Notes: generated by a model not told the origin, from the letters alone. Positions 43,375 through 53,405 are shown, numbered from the stretch's first letter. The stretch: 64,000 bases of DNA from Ensifer adhaerens (GCA_900215285.1 OCMG01000004.1:3394001-3458000); one strand, 5' to 3'. Program-made: numbers and translations.

Positions 43375-44700
43375 TCAATCGGTGAATTCGATATACGTCA
43401 CGGCATCCTTCAGCGCCGGGTCGGTGCGACCCACGATGGTCTCGCCATTGAAGACCGCCGTCACGCTTTCCGGCTTGTCGCCGGCCACCGGCACATTGGC
43501 ACTGGCCACATGCGGCACCGGATCGTTGGGGTCGATGCCCGGCAGCACGAGGCCATTGGCGGTCGCCTGGTCGTCTGGGCCGAAATAGCCGCGCGGGCGC
43601 TTTACGAAGACGAAATTGCCCTGGGCGGGCGCCGGCTGCAGGCGCAAGTCCATGTAACGGAAAGAGCGCGGCAGCAGGCCCCGGAAATAGCGGGTTTCCG
43701 GATAGCCTTCCGCCTTGATGTCGAATTCATAGGTCTGGCTGGGCCGGGCGTGGAAATCACCCCAGACGCCATCAGCGCCGACTGTCTTTTCATAGACGGG
43801 CGGACCGAAGCGTTCTCCCGTCTTGGGATCTGTCGCGTAGATGGCAAGCTTCGCGCCCGGCACCGGCAGATTGGTCGGCGCGCCGTTTTCATAGCCGGTG
43901 ATCATGCCGGACAAAACCGGGTTTTCTTCCGCCACGATCGCATGGGTGCCGGCCTTCTCGCCGGTGATCGCCTCATAGATGATCTCGAAGGCGAGCTTCG
44001 AATAGGCCGATTCACGGTGATCCGCGCCGGGAATGACGCGATTGTCCGCGCCTTTCAGTTCCTGTGACTCGTAATTGATGCCGGTCGACTTGCCGGCCAT
44101 GCCGATATACTTGCCGTCCGGCTGCGTATAGAGGTCGAACTTGTCGGAACGGATGACGGTCACGGGTATACCCGGCGGCAATTCCGGCTCCTGCGCCAGC
44201 CCCTTCAGGAAGGGTCCGGCGCCGTTGAACTCGGAGCCGAGCGCGCCATTGGGGTTTACATAGACGCCGTGGTGAACGCAGCCGCCCAGCACCATTCGTT
44301 CGACCTTGGCCGCGCCGCCGAAGTTCTTCACATAGTTGCGCGCCGTCTGGCAGCCGCGCGAATTGGCGACCAGAACGACCTTGTCCGCGCCCGTAACCTT
44401 CAAGGCCTGATCGACTTCGGCCGCGACAGCTTGGGCGGCATCCGTTGTGGAGGAGCGGTTCACCTCCTGCGCGTTGTCGTCGGCGCGGGCGCTGGGATGC
44501 GGGATATCGACCGCAAACAAATGATCCTGCGGATAACCGTTGCTCTCGAAACGCCAGAATTGCGTCATCCACAGCGCTGCCGTGTCACCATTGCCATGGA
44601 TGAAGACGACCGGCGGAACCTTGGTGTCGGCGGCATATGCTGCGGTCATGGCGGTCATGGAGACGAGGGATGCAAGGACAAGACGCGAGAGCTTCGACAT
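43375..44700 (-). CDS. Exported alpha/beta hydrolase (esterase/lipase-like)
   Basis: 441 aa. A signal peptide (1-23) ends in AAYAA. PPVVFIHGNGDTAALWMTQF is the oxyanion region of lipases, and VVLVANSRGCQTARNYV gives the nucleophile elbow (ANSRG, a G-x-S-x-G variant). GADHRESAYSKLAF probably carries the catalytic His. The C-terminal 170 residues (MITGYENGAPTNLPVPGAKLA, shortened) look like a beta-sandwich carrying KTGERFGPPVYEK. Substrate unknown. No partner genes in the same transcript are obvious. Confidence 0.82.
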   Translation of the reverse strand: MSKLSRLVLASLVSMTAMTAAYAADTKVPPVVFIHGNGDTAALWMTQFWRFESNGYPQDHLFAVDIPHPSARADDNAQEVNRSSTTDAAQAVAAEVDQALKVTGADKVVLVANSRGCQTARNYVKNFGGAAKVERMVLGGCVHHGVYVNPNGALGSEFNGAGPFLKGLAQEPELPPGIPVTVIRSDKFDLYTQPDGKYIGMAGKSTGINYESQELKGADNRVIPGADHRESAYSKLAFEIIYEAITGEKAGTHAIVAEENPVLSGMITGYENGAPTNLPVPGAKLAIYATDPKTGERFGPPVYEKTVGADGVWGDFHARPSQTYEFDIKAEGYPETRYFRGLLPRSFRYMDLRLQPAPAQGNFVFVKRPRGYFGPDDQATANGLVLPGIDPNDPVPHVASANVPVAGDKPESVTAVFNGETIVGRTDPALKDAVTYIEFTD

Positions 44701-44781
44701 GACTAGTCTTCCGGTGTGACGGGATCGTAACGGTCTCCCATGGGATCATGACAGGATCATGTCGGACCGGCCGCGGCGATT

Positions 44782-46152
44782 TCAGGCATGGGCAGGCTTC
44801 TCGCTCGCTGCCCCGTCGCCGCGATCGCGGTTGCGCTGATGGCGGATCGTGTCGGCCATGAAGGCGCGCGAAAGGCCGTGATAGAGCGGTTCGCGGTTGA
44901 TGACGCGCGAAGTGATATAGCCAAGCATTGCGGTCGCCATCAGCGCAATCACGTTCTCGTGGCTGTCGGTCATTTCGAGAATGATGACGAAAGCGGTCAT
45001 CGGTGCCTGCACGACGCCGGCGAAATAGCCCGCCATGCCGAGCAGCGCCGCAATGCCGGCATTGGTGCCCATGACGAGGCCGATCGTGGAACCGAGACCG
45101 GCGCCGACGGCCAGCGACGGCGCGAAGAGGCCGCCGGGAATGCCGGACATGGTGCAGAGGAAGGTGGCTGCAAGCTTTTCCAGGAAATAGAGCGGCGGCA
45201 GGGGATTTCCCTCGAGCGCGGCGCGGGCCTGGTTGTAGCCGGTGCCGAAGGTGAGCCCCCCGGAGACGATGCCGATGACGGCGACGAGAAAGCCGAAGCC
45301 GGCCGCGATCATCAGCAGGCGCGGCAGCGGCGCGGCCTGCCGCCAGCGCTTCAGCCGGATGGTCAGCCAGAGCACGCCGGAGGAGAAGAACGCGCCGAAC
45401 GCGCCGCCCCCGATGCCGCACAACAGCACAAGCCACCAGTCATGCAGGCCGTTCATGACATCATGCGTCGAGCCGAAATAGGTGTTGTAATCGCCAAGCA
45501 GGCCGAGGGCCGCCAGGCCGGACAGGATGACGGCCGTCACCACAGCGCCGTTGACGCGCATTTCGAAATTGCGGCTCATCTCCTCGATGGCGAAGACGAT
45601 GCCGGCCAGCGGCGTATTGAAGGCGGCGGCGATACCGGCTGCGGAACCGGCCAGAATCAGGCCCCTCGCCTGCACGACACCGCCCAGGCGCGCGACCTGC
45701 AGCATGATCGAGGCGCCGACCTGCACTGTCGGCCCTTCACGACCGATGGAGCCGCCGCAGAAGATGCCGAAGACCGTCAGCACGATCTTGGCGGCCGCGA
45801 GCTTCAGCGACAGCAGGAAATCGCGGCTTTCCGCATCATGAAAATGTCTGGCCGCAATCGCCTGCGGAATGCCCGACCCTTGGGAATTCGGGAAATAGCG
45901 GAAGGAGAGCCACGCGGAAAACGCAAAACCCGCCGGTGTCAGGGCCAGCGGGATCAGGAACGCATACGTGCCGGCATGCGTGACATGGTTGAAGGCCTCG
46001 CTCGCCCAGTCGGACACCTTGGCGAAGGCCACGCTGACGAGACCGATTGCCAGCGCGCCCGCCCAGAAGACCACGCGGGATTTCCACATGTTGCGCCGGC
46101 CCCGCATGACCTTGATACGGCGGAGGAGCTTCAGCTTGCGAAGATTGGGCAT
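44782..46152 (-). CDS. ClC-family chloride/proton exchanger
   Basis: 456 aa with the long helices of ClC proteins. Selectivity motifs are GSGIPQ (92-97), GREGPTVQ with the gating Glu139, and GGLFAPSLAVGAGLG. Glu191 in FAIEEM corresponds to the intracellular proton Glu203 of EcClC, so it should be an exchanger rather than a channel. It has no C-terminal CBS pair. The start at 46152 is chosen over 46272 because the added 40 residues are Cys-rich and non-family. Confidence 0.92.
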   Translation of the reverse strand: MPNLRKLKLLRRIKVMRGRRNMWKSRVVFWAGALAIGLVSVAFAKVSDWASEAFNHVTHAGTYAFLIPLALTPAGFAFSAWLSFRYFPNSQGSGIPQAIAARHFHDAESRDFLLSLKLAAAKIVLTVFGIFCGGSIGREGPTVQVGASIMLQVARLGGVVQARGLILAGSAAGIAAAFNTPLAGIVFAIEEMSRNFEMRVNGAVVTAVILSGLAALGLLGDYNTYFGSTHDVMNGLHDWWLVLLCGIGGGAFGAFFSSGVLWLTIRLKRWRQAAPLPRLLMIAAGFGFLVAVIGIVSGGLTFGTGYNQARAALEGNPLPPLYFLEKLAATFLCTMSGIPGGLFAPSLAVGAGLGSTIGLVMGTNAGIAALLGMAGYFAGVVQAPMTAFVIILEMTDSHENVIALMATAMLGYITSRVINREPLYHGLSRAFMADTIRHQRNRDRGDGAASEKPAHA

Positions 46153-46529
46153 GGTGGACTCGCATGTCAGGCGGATAAGGCTATGCGCCCTTAAACGCTG
46201 CGGCTTTGACGATTTCAAGGTTTTTCGGCACATAGCACACGAGTTCCACCCGCATGTCCCTATTTGGCACACCTTGTCCCACCCGACTGCCGGCGCCTTT
46301 CCCGCAGTAATACTGATGGAAATACACGGCTTTTTGTCTGGCTTCCCGCCTTAATAAGCTTCCCATAGCATTTCTCCTTGCAGGGATTGCTTAAACAACC
46401 GGGACTTGCCTTCCATCCCGGAAAAATTTCTAGGGATAGTCTTTAAGGCTCTATTTAATTGTCATGTTTATATCGACAAACCTGTGGTAAACGCCGCGCT
46501 CTGCGTCGGGTGGGACATCAGGAACAGAC
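46153..46529. other. Divergent intergenic region with a small hairpin
   Basis: 377 bases between the ClC and lysyltransferase genes. A hairpin, CCGGGA with TCCCGG (46399-46421), is followed by AAAAATTT. An AT-rich stretch at 46445-46480 could hold a promoter for the plus-strand gene. No gene is seen. Confidence 0.35.
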
Positions 46530-47834
46530 ATGGTCGATATGACGGCTTTGGCCGCAACGGATACGGCAAACTCCATGGTTCATTCGGGAGAGACGGCTGC
46601 GCTCGCTCAACAGCGCCGGCGCAGGTCGTCGCGCTGGGCGACCCCGGCTGCCATCTCGGCACTGGCACTGTACGCCGCCGTGAGCGCCGCATTTGACGGC
46701 GCGGTGGTGGGACCTCTCATCAGGCAGATCTCACGGCTCGTGTTTCACGAGCCCGTCGGCGGCGGCGTCGCCCTTGCGGCGGCGGTCAGCATGCTGGCAG
46801 GCCACCGCGCCTTGCGCGCCTATCGGCAGGGCGGTGCCGTTCCAGTCTTCGGTGACATTCGCCTCGCCTCCGAGATCGCGTCCAGGCAGGACAATGCCGC
46901 TGCGGGTCTCGTGCGCCTGGGCGACAAGAAGCTGCTCTTTTCCGATTGCGGCCAGGCCTTCATCATGTATGGCTGCCGCGGCGGGTCCATGGTGGCGCTT
47001 TTCGATCCGGTCGGGCCGCGCCATCTTTGGGCGCCGCTGGTCATGAAGTTCCGGGCCGAGGCCCAGCGCCTGCTGCTGCGCCCGGTCTTCTATCAGGTCT
47101 CCTGCGATTTCCTTCCCCTGGCGGTCGAAACCGGGATGAAACCTTACAAGATCGGAGAAGAGGCCGTCCTGGATCTGACAACCTTCTCGCTGGCCGGCGG
47201 AGACTGGCTGAAGCTTCGCCGCTCGATCAATCGGGCGGAGCGGGACGGACTGAGCTTCGAAATGCTGGCTCCCGAGGCCGTGCCCGCCGTGATGGACGAA
47301 CTCGAGCGCGTCTCCGACCTGTGGCTTTCGACGCAGAACGCCAGCGAAAAGGGTTTCTCCCTCGGCACGTTCCGCGAGGACTACGTGCGTTCCACGCCGG
47401 TGGCCGTCATCCGCGTGGACGGTCGCATCGTCGCCTTCGCCAATGTGCTCACGACCGAGAAGGGAAACGCCTTCATCGACCTGATGCGCTCGCTGCCGGG
47501 CGTTCACCGGGGCGCGATGGACCTTTTGTTCGTGCGCATCATGGAGAGCCTGAAACAGGCCGGCTACACGAGGCTCAATCTCGGCATGGCTCCGCTCTCG
47601 GGCCTATCGGATCACGCCGGCGCCCCCATGTGGAACCGCATCTGCAAGCAGGTCTTCGAGAAGGGCGAACGCTTCTACAATTTCAAGGGCGTGAAGACCT
47701 TCAAGTCGAAATTCGACCCCGAATGGCAACCGCGCTACCTGATCGCCGGCGGCTTCGGATTGCCGGTCTCAGCGATGCTCGACGTCACGCTACTGATCGG
47801 CGGGGGCTTGCGCGGGGTGTTCAGGCGGTCGTGA
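46530..47834 (+). CDS. Short MprF/LpiA-like lysyl-phosphatidylglycerol synthase domain protein (DUF2156)
   Basis: 434 aa. Two weak N-terminal membrane segments (about 38-58 and 74-92) are followed by the DUF2156/GNAT-like synthase domain: RQDNAAAGLVRLGDKKLLFS, GGSMVALFDPVG, RRSINRAERDGLSFEM, VSDLWLSTQNASEKGFSLG and FYNFKGVKTFKSKFDPEWQP. These match the C-terminal catalytic half of MprF, which adds lysine from Lys-tRNA to phosphatidylglycerol. The large flippase half (LpiA is near 870 aa) is missing. It may make lysyl- or another aminoacyl-lipid, or act on a different acceptor. Confidence 0.82.
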   Translation: MVDMTALAATDTANSMVHSGETAALAQQRRRRSSRWATPAAISALALYAAVSAAFDGAVVGPLIRQISRLVFHEPVGGGVALAAAVSMLAGHRALRAYRQGGAVPVFGDIRLASEIASRQDNAAAGLVRLGDKKLLFSDCGQAFIMYGCRGGSMVALFDPVGPRHLWAPLVMKFRAEAQRLLLRPVFYQVSCDFLPLAVETGMKPYKIGEEAVLDLTTFSLAGGDWLKLRRSINRAERDGLSFEMLAPEAVPAVMDELERVSDLWLSTQNASEKGFSLGTFREDYVRSTPVAVIRVDGRIVAFANVLTTEKGNAFIDLMRSLPGVHRGAMDLLFVRIMESLKQAGYTRLNLGMAPLSGLSDHAGAPMWNRICKQVFEKGERFYNFKGVKTFKSKFDPEWQPRYLIAGGFGLPVSAMLDVTLLIGGGLRGVFRRS

Positions 47835-47862
47835 TGCGGGCGCGTTCCCGCACTCCCTTCGA

Positions 47863-48201
47863 TCACACGGAACCGGCAGCCTTCGCCAGCACATCCTCCG
47901 CCCATTGGTTGAGGCTCTTGCCCGACAGTTCGGCAGCGATAGCGGCGCGGCGATGGATTTCGGGATCGACACGGAACATCATCTTGCCGGAATAGGGCTT
48001 TTCCGGCGGTTTGCCGATCTTGCGGCAGGTTTCGAGATAATCGTCGACAGCCTCGTGGAAGGCAGATTTCAGCTCCGCGACGCTCTCGCCGTGAAAGCCC
48101 ACCCCGTCGGTGATACCAGCGATCCGCCCGAAGAAAATCTCGTCTTCGGCGTCGTAGTCCACCCGCGCGCTATAGCCCTTATAGGTCATGACGTTGTTCA
48201 A
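47863..48201 (-). CDS. hicB: HicB antitoxin
   Basis: 112 aa. The RNase-H-like part YKGYSARVDYDAEDEIFFGRIAG with ESVAELKSAFHEAVDDYL is typical of HicB, and the C-terminus (MMFRVDPEIHRRAAIAAELSG) is a ribbon-helix-helix DNA-binding segment. It neutralises HicA and represses the operon. Start may be 48201 or 48189. It overlaps hicA by four bases (toxin gene first). Confidence 0.92.
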   Translation of the reverse strand: MNNVMTYKGYSARVDYDAEDEIFFGRIAGITDGVGFHGESVAELKSAFHEAVDDYLETCRKIGKPPEKPYSGKMMFRVDPEIHRRAAIAAELSGKSLNQWAEDVLAKAAGSV

Positions 48202-48452
48202 GGCGTTACTCCCATGCGTCTCAGGAAGTCGCGCGCGGCCTTGACCTGATAGCGCTTGGCTTCCTTCTCGGGATGCGGTCGATGAAACGTCTCGACGGCA
48301 TCCCCTTTGCAGAATCTGACGCGCGAGCCGGAGCCTTCGATGACTTCAGCACCCGCAGCAACCAGCAAAGCCTCTATATCCGCCCAGGCAATCGTGCCCG
48401 ACACAGGATCCTTGAAGACAGCGATCAAGGTCTTCCGATGCTTGCTGTTCAT
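48198..48452 (-). CDS. hicA: HicA toxin (mRNA interferase)
   Basis: 84 aa, a double-stranded-RNA-binding-like fold that cleaves mRNA. Sequence KTLIAVFKDPVSGTIAWADIEALL leads to the active His in ETFHRPHP and the end VKAARDFLRRMG. It is slightly longer than the minimal family at the N-terminus. Together with hicB it forms a complete type II module, upstream of betA. Confidence 0.9.
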   Translation of the reverse strand: MNSKHRKTLIAVFKDPVSGTIAWADIEALLVAAGAEVIEGSGSRVRFCKGDAVETFHRPHPEKEAKRYQVKAARDFLRRMGVTP

Positions 48453-48504
48453 GCAAGCATATTGGCATCAGGGAGCAAAAATGCAAGCGCTTTACGCTAG
48501 CACT

Positions 48505-50160
48505 CTACCGGTCACTCACCTCCCAGCGCGGATTGATCCACGGCTGCTGGTTCGAGCGCGCCAGTCGCGGCTTGCCCAGGATATGGTCGGCGGCCTTTTC
48601 GCCGGTCATGATCGAGGGGCCGTTGAGGTTGCCGTAGGTCAGGCGCGGAAAGATGGACGAGTCCGCGACGCGCAGGCCTTCGACGCCGATGACCTTCGTG
48701 TCAGGGTCGACGACGGACATGGGGTCGTCCTTGGCGCCCATCTTGCAGGTGCCGCAGGGGTGATAGGCGCTTTCGAGATGTTCGCGCAGGAAGGCGTCGA
48801 TCTCAGCGTCCGTTTGCACGCCCTCGCCCGGCTGGATTTCCGGGCCCCGATAAGGGTCGAAGGCCTTCTGGGAGAAAATTTCGCGGGTGAGCCGCACGCA
48901 GTGGCGGAACTTCACCCAGTCTTCCTCGTGGCTCATGTAGTTGAACTTGATGACCGGATCGGCCATCGGGTCGGGCGAGCGCAACGTTACGGTCCCGCGC
49001 GATTTCGAATGGTTGTAGCCCACATGGACCTGGAAGCCGTGGCTCTTGGCGGCGGCCTTGCCGTCATACGAGATCGCCACGGGCAGGAAATGGAACTGGA
49101 TGTCCGGCTGCTTCACGCCGGGTGCCGAGCGCACGAAGGCGCAGCTTTCGAACTGGTTGGACGTGCCGAGCCCTGAACGGGCGAAGAGCCATTGCGCGCC
49201 CGCAACGCCCTGCCAGAACCATGGCAGCCAGGAATAGAGCGACACGGGCTTGGTCGCGACCTGCTGAAAGTAAAATTCCATGTGGTCCATCAGGTTTGCG
49301 CCGACGCCGGGACGGTCGGCGACGACCTCGATGCCCATCTCCTTCAGATGCGCCGCCGGGCCGATGCCGGAGAGCATGAGGAGCTTCGGCGAATTGAAGG
49401 ACGAGGCGGACACGATGACTTCGCGGTTGGCGCGCACCACTTCGATCTTGCCGCCGCGATCCACTTCCACGCCCACGGCGCGCTTGCCTTCGAAGACGAC
49501 GCGGCGGGCAAAGCAGCGCAGCAGATCGACATTGGGCCGCTTCAGCGCGGGCTTCAGATAGGCGGAGGCCGCCGACCAGCGCTTGCCCTCATGGATCGTC
49601 TGCTCCATCAGACCGAAGCCTTCCTGCTTCTCGCCGTTATAGTCCTCCGTCGTCTCGAACCCGGCCTCGCGGCCCGCCTCGACGAAGGCGCGCACGAGAG
49701 GATTCTTGGCCGGCCCGCGCTGGACATGCAGCGGCCCGTCGGTGCCGCGCCAGCCGGCCTGCCCGCCCTTGGAGTTTTCCTGCCGCTTGAAATAGGGCAG
49801 CACGTCGGCATAGGCCCAGCCGGTTGCGCCCAGCTCGTCCCAGGTGTCGAAATCCTCCGCGGAGCCACGCACATAGACCATGCCGTTGATCGACGACGAC
49901 CCGCCGATGACCTTGCCGCGCGGGGCGGTGATGCGGCGGTTGTTGAGGTTCGGCTCTGGCTCGGAGAGATAACCCCAATTGTAGCGCTTCATGCTCATCG
50001 GCCAGGCAAGCGCTGCCGGCATCTGGATGAACGGGCCGACGTCGGAGCCACCGTATTCCAGCACGAGCACGTTGTAGCGGCCGTCTTCCGAGAGGCGGGC
50101 GGCGAGTGCGGAACCGGCAGAGCCGGAGCCTACGATGACGTAATCAGCTTGCATGGTCAT
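48505..50160 (-). CDS. betA: Choline dehydrogenase BetA
   Basis: 551 aa, a GMC-family flavoenzyme oxidising choline to betaine aldehyde. The FAD-binding [17 protein letters not shown] is at the N-terminus, with the GMC signature [19 protein letters not shown], and the catalytic His region [12 protein letters not shown] near the C-terminus. Length is normal. In related rhizobia betA follows betB directly; here about 1.1 kb of unrelated sequence separates them, so betA may need its own promoter. The hicA stop region lies downstream. Confidence 0.93.
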   Translation of the reverse strand: MTMQADYVIVGSGSAGSALAARLSEDGRYNVLVLEYGGSDVGPFIQMPAALAWPMSMKRYNWGYLSEPEPNLNNRRITAPRGKVIGGSSSINGMVYVRGSAEDFDTWDELGATGWAYADVLPYFKRQENSKGGQAGWRGTDGPLHVQRGPAKNPLVRAFVEAGREAGFETTEDYNGEKQEGFGLMEQTIHEGKRWSAASAYLKPALKRPNVDLLRCFARRVVFEGKRAVGVEVDRGGKIEVVRANREVIVSASSFNSPKLLMLSGIGPAAHLKEMGIEVVADRPGVGANLMDHMEFYFQQVATKPVSLYSWLPWFWQGVAGAQWLFARSGLGTSNQFESCAFVRSAPGVKQPDIQFHFLPVAISYDGKAAAKSHGFQVHVGYNHSKSRGTVTLRSPDPMADPVIKFNYMSHEEDWVKFRHCVRLTREIFSQKAFDPYRGPEIQPGEGVQTDAEIDAFLREHLESAYHPCGTCKMGAKDDPMSVVDPDTKVIGVEGLRVADSSIFPRLTYGNLNGPSIMTGEKAADHILGKPRLARSNQQPWINPRWEVSDR

Positions 50161-50211
50161 TGGGAGCTCCCATTACGCTCTGTTAGCCACGACCAAATCG
50201 TATGGCCGATC

Positions 50212-50631
50212 TTGTATTTGTGGTTGTTGAAATTTGCAGGTGCCAATGCCATCTTGGGGTTGTATCGGCGGAAGGGGTTTGAATTTCACGTGACCGGAAA
50301 AGGTTTCAGCAAGACGGTGTTGGAGCGGCTTCAAGCGGTCTCGCGGGAAAGCGTCGCAGCGGAGCAACGCAGGGCGGAGCTTGTGAAGCGTAGCCCGAAT
50401 GTTCAGCAGCAGCGTTGGGATAGTCAGCCGTTCTTCTTCAGATACAGCCTCGGCATGATGCGATTCAGCGCCTATCTGTTTGCAATTGTTTTGATTGCTC
50501 GCTGCCTGTCCGAGCTTACGGTGATCCCTTTTCATGTCTTCTTCATTCTTCTGATGACACTTGTGATCTTCGACGCATGGCAGCGCGCCAAGCGGCGATG
50601 GGGCTTGCCGGAAAAACGTGACGGAGAGTGA
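50212..50631 (+). CDS. Small membrane protein of unknown function
   Basis: About 139 aa. Hydrophobic segments lie at the start (LYLWLLKFAGANAILGLY) and at about residues 80-120 (RFSAYLFAIVLIARCLSEL, FHVFFILLMTLVIF). A basic amphipathic middle (FSKTVLERLQAVSRESVAAE) links them. The start is uncertain, TTG 50212 being one choice. GC is lower than in the flanking bet genes. It runs opposite to bet and is followed by an XRE-type gene after 60 bases. No family is recognised. Confidence 0.45.
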   Translation: MYLWLLKFAGANAILGLYRRKGFEFHVTGKGFSKTVLERLQAVSRESVAAEQRRAELVKRSPNVQQQRWDSQPFFFRYSLGMMRFSAYLFAIVLIARCLSELTVIPFHVFFILLMTLVIFDAWQRAKRRWGLPEKRDGE

Positions 50632-50691
50632 GGTCAGGCCCAAATTCCCGCTGTGATTGTTTGAAAAACAGTCTTCTACTATGGTGTTGCC

Positions 50692-51045
50692 ATGGAAATC
50701 GACATCCAGAAGATCACGCTCGACGGCAAGAATTACGTGCTCCTCAGCGAGGACGACTTCGAGGACATGATCGACGGCTTGAAGGCTCAGGCGGTTCTCG
50801 CGCGTGTTCAGGCGGGCGAGGAAACGTGGCCGTGGGAGATCGTGGAGGCTCGCGCAAATAGCGAAAACTCCGTGCGGGTTTTCCGCAAATACCGCGGCAT
50901 GACCATGACGGAGCTGGCGGCGGCCGTGGGAATTTCGCAGACGCATCTGTCGGATATCGAGAACGGCAAGAAAACGGGTTCGGTCGATGTGCTGAAGCGG
51001 ATTGCTGTGGCGCTGAAGGTCGATCTGGATGATCTGGTGGTTTGA
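50692..51045 (+). CDS. XRE-family transcriptional regulator / antitoxin-like protein
   Basis: 117 aa. The N-terminal 45 residues (GKNYVLLSEDDFEDMIDGLKA) resemble the dimerisation part of small antitoxins; the C-terminal HTH is GMTMTELAAAVGISQTHLSD then IENGKKTGSVDVLKRIAVAL. No toxin gene adjoins in the usual place, only the small membrane protein at 50212. ATG 50692 is preceded by GGTGTTGCC, a poor ribosome site. It may regulate itself or be a remnant of a mobile module inserted in the bet locus. Confidence 0.75.
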   Translation: MEIDIQKITLDGKNYVLLSEDDFEDMIDGLKAQAVLARVQAGEETWPWEIVEARANSENSVRVFRKYRGMTMTELAAAVGISQTHLSDIENGKKTGSVDVLKRIAVALKVDLDDLVV

Positions 51046-51064
51046 AGTGTTGGCGGAAGCGTCA

Positions 51065-51265
51065 CACTCCTCCGTCATGCTCGGGCCTGTCCCGAGCATC
51101 TGCTCCGTTGCAACTGCGGTGACTTGCGTAGATCCTCGGGACAGGCCCGAGGATGACGACGGGTGGGGTGCCCGTCGGCGGGCTGAATGATCCAACGACG
51201 AACGGGTCCTTTCGCGCGACGGACGTCGCGCGGCTGGATCCCGGATCAAGTCCGGGATGACGGGA
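51065..51265. repeat. Cluster of REP-like palindromes between betB and betA
   Basis: Inverted units are present: CATGCTCGGGCCTGTCCCGA, GATCCTCGGGACAGGCCCGA followed by GGATGACG, and CTGGATCCCGGATCAAGTCC followed by GGGATGACG. Each is a C/G-rich palindrome ending in ATGACG, a kind widespread in rhizobial intergenic DNA. A further half-palindrome of the third unit overlaps. No gene is seen. Confidence 0.7.
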
Positions 51266-51290
51266 AGTGGGAGGGGGCCGCTCACCACCA

Positions 51291-52754
51291 TCAATACGGC
51301 GCCTCGCATGCGCCCATCGCGACATAGACCGTCTTCAGCTCGGTATAGTGGTTCAGCGCGGCGAGCGAATTCTCGCGGCCGAAGCCGGATTGCTTGACGC
51401 CGCCGAAGGGGATTTCGACGGGGCAGAGGTTGTAGGTGTTGATCCAGACCGTGCCGGCCTCCAGCGCGTCGACCACGCGATGGGCGCGGGCCATGTCGGC
51501 AGTGAAGACGCCGCCGGCGAGGCCGAATTCGGTGGCATTGGCGCGGGCGATCACCTCGTCCTCATGGTCGAAATCGAGAACGCACATGACGGGGCCGAAG
51601 ATTTCCTCGCGGGCAATCGTCATGTCGTCGGTCACGTCGGCAAAGACGGTCGGCTGGACGAAGCAGCCTTCGGAGGAGACATCGTTGGGAATGCCGCCGC
51701 CGGTCAGGAGACGCGCGCCCTCGGCCTTGCCCTTCTCGATATAGCCCAGCACTTTTTCGCGCTGCGAGCGGTTGACAAGCGGGCCCATCTGGGTCGCCTC
51801 GTCCAGCGGCTCGCCCATGCGGATCGCTTCGGTGCGCTCTTTTAGGCGTGACAGGAATTGCTCCTTGATGCCCTTCTGCACGAAGACGCGGGTGCCGTTG
51901 GAGCAGACCTGGCCGGCGGAGTAGAAATTGCCGAGCATGGCGCCGGAAATGGCGCTTTCGACATCGGCATCGTCGAAGACGATCATCGGCGACTTGCCGC
52001 CGAGTTCCATGGTGACATGCTTGAGCTGACCGGCAGCGGCACCCGCCACCTTGCGGCCGGTCGGCACGGAGCCGGTCAGCGAGACCTTGGCGATGTCGGG
52101 ATGGTTGACCAGCAGCGGGCCGGCCTCGCGGTCGCCCTGCACGACATTGAACAGGCCCTTGGGCAGGCCCGCCTCGATCATGATTTCGGCGATCTTCAGC
52201 GCGCCGAGCGGCGTCACTTCAGACGGCTTGAAGATGAAGGCATTGCCGGCGACGAGCGCGGGGGCTGCCTTCCAGCAGGCGATCTGCTGCGGATAGTTCC
52301 ATGCGCCGATGCCGAGCACGATGCCGAGCGGAATGCGCTTCGTATAGGCCCAGTCGGCGCCGAGCGGGATCTGCTCGCCATTGAGCGCGGCAGGCGCGAC
52401 GCCGCCGAAGAATTCCATCGCATCCGCGCCGGAGGTCGAGTCGGCGACAATCGTTTCCTGGATCGGCTTGCCGGTGTCCAGCGTTTCCAGTTCGGAGAGT
52501 TCGCGGTTGCGCTCGCGGATGATCTGCGAGGCGCGATAGAGGATGCGGCCGCGCGCCGTCGGGCTCATCTTCGCCCAATCCTTTTGGGCAGCCTTGGCCG
52601 AGGCAATCGCCTTCTCGACTATTGCCGGCGTGGCGGAATGCAGCCGTGCGATCACCTCGCCGGTGGCCGGATAGACGCATTCGATGACGTTACCGGCGGT
52701 GTCCTCGATATACTCGCCGTTGATGAAATGGCTGGCTTTCGGTTGGGCGCGCAT
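51291..52754 (-). CDS. betB: Betaine aldehyde dehydrogenase BetB
   Basis: 487 aa, an NAD(P)-dependent aldehyde dehydrogenase giving glycine betaine. Catalytic Cys in [15 protein letters not shown], general-base Glu in [13 protein letters not shown], and cofactor loop [18 protein letters not shown]. Residues 148-175 ([20 protein letters not shown]) are the family norm. It follows betI by 30 bases on the same strand, so both are probably under the operator at 53406. Confidence 0.93.
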   Translation of the reverse strand: MRAQPKASHFINGEYIEDTAGNVIECVYPATGEVIARLHSATPAIVEKAIASAKAAQKDWAKMSPTARGRILYRASQIIRERNRELSELETLDTGKPIQETIVADSTSGADAMEFFGGVAPAALNGEQIPLGADWAYTKRIPLGIVLGIGAWNYPQQIACWKAAPALVAGNAFIFKPSEVTPLGALKIAEIMIEAGLPKGLFNVVQGDREAGPLLVNHPDIAKVSLTGSVPTGRKVAGAAAGQLKHVTMELGGKSPMIVFDDADVESAISGAMLGNFYSAGQVCSNGTRVFVQKGIKEQFLSRLKERTEAIRMGEPLDEATQMGPLVNRSQREKVLGYIEKGKAEGARLLTGGGIPNDVSSEGCFVQPTVFADVTDDMTIAREEIFGPVMCVLDFDHEDEVIARANATEFGLAGGVFTADMARAHRVVDALEAGTVWINTYNLCPVEIPFGGVKQSGFGRENSLAALNHYTELKTVYVAMGACEAPY

Positions 52755-52784
52755 GGCTCGCTCTCTTTCTTTTCAGGAGTCGCT

Positions 52785-53372
52785 TCAGCGGGTTACCGCG
52801 TTCAATTTCAAGGTTACGTAATCTTCCACCAGCGCCACCGCCTCCCCGACATCGAGGCGCGCAGCGTCCAGCGCGCGGCGGATGTAGAAGCCGTCAATCA
52901 GCGCTGCTGCGCCTTCTGCAATGTGGTGCGCCTCTACCCTGCCACAGAGCGGCGACAGGGCCGCGACAAGGTTGGAATGGAGACGACGGGCATAGACGGT
53001 GAGCAGGCGCCTGGTCTCGTCCGAGCGCTGCGCCTCGACATAGAAGGCGAGCCAGGCGGCAACCGTGGAGGCGGCGAACTGCTCAGCCCCGAAAGAGACG
53101 GCGATCAGCGCGTTGACCTTGCCACGCGGCGTCTCGGCCTGGCGCATGGCGGCTACCGCCTCTTCCTTTAATTGACGCAGGAGGCTGCGCATGGTGGCGA
53201 GCAGCAATTGCTCCTTGGAACCGAAATAGTGGAACGCGAGCGCGGGTGACACGCCGGCGCTTTTGGCGATTTCCTGCATCGTGACGTCGAGCGACCCGTG
53301 ATCGCCGATCGCCTTCAGCGCGGCATCCACAAGCGCCTTGCGGCGAACTGGCTCCATTCCGATTTTAGGCAT
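52785..53372 (-). CDS. betI: Transcriptional repressor BetI
   Basis: 195 aa, TetR family. The HTH is [20 protein letters not shown] then [20 protein letters not shown]. The ligand domain contains [19 protein letters not shown]. BetI represses bet genes and lets go on choline. The start [17 protein letters not shown] is the BetI beginning. A palindromic operator lies 34 bases upstream at 53406. Confidence 0.93.
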   Translation of the reverse strand: MPKIGMEPVRRKALVDAALKAIGDHGSLDVTMQEIAKSAGVSPALAFHYFGSKEQLLLATMRSLLRQLKEEAVAAMRQAETPRGKVNALIAVSFGAEQFAASTVAAWLAFYVEAQRSDETRRLLTVYARRLHSNLVAALSPLCGRVEAHHIAEGAAALIDGFYIRRALDAARLDVGEAVALVEDYVTLKLNAVTR

Positions 53373-53405
53373 GACGGCATCCTCTTGATGAAAGCCAGTC
53401 TAATT

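Noticed and set aside
49192..50211. 5' part of a plus-strand frame leading into the small membrane protein
   Set aside because: It is the antisense of betA; only the portion after betA ends looks like a separate protein.
51065..51265. Insertion sequence ends suspected in the REP-like cluster
   Set aside because: No transposase, target duplication or IS-length reading frame is present; the units are short palindromes of a type spread in rhizobial genomes.
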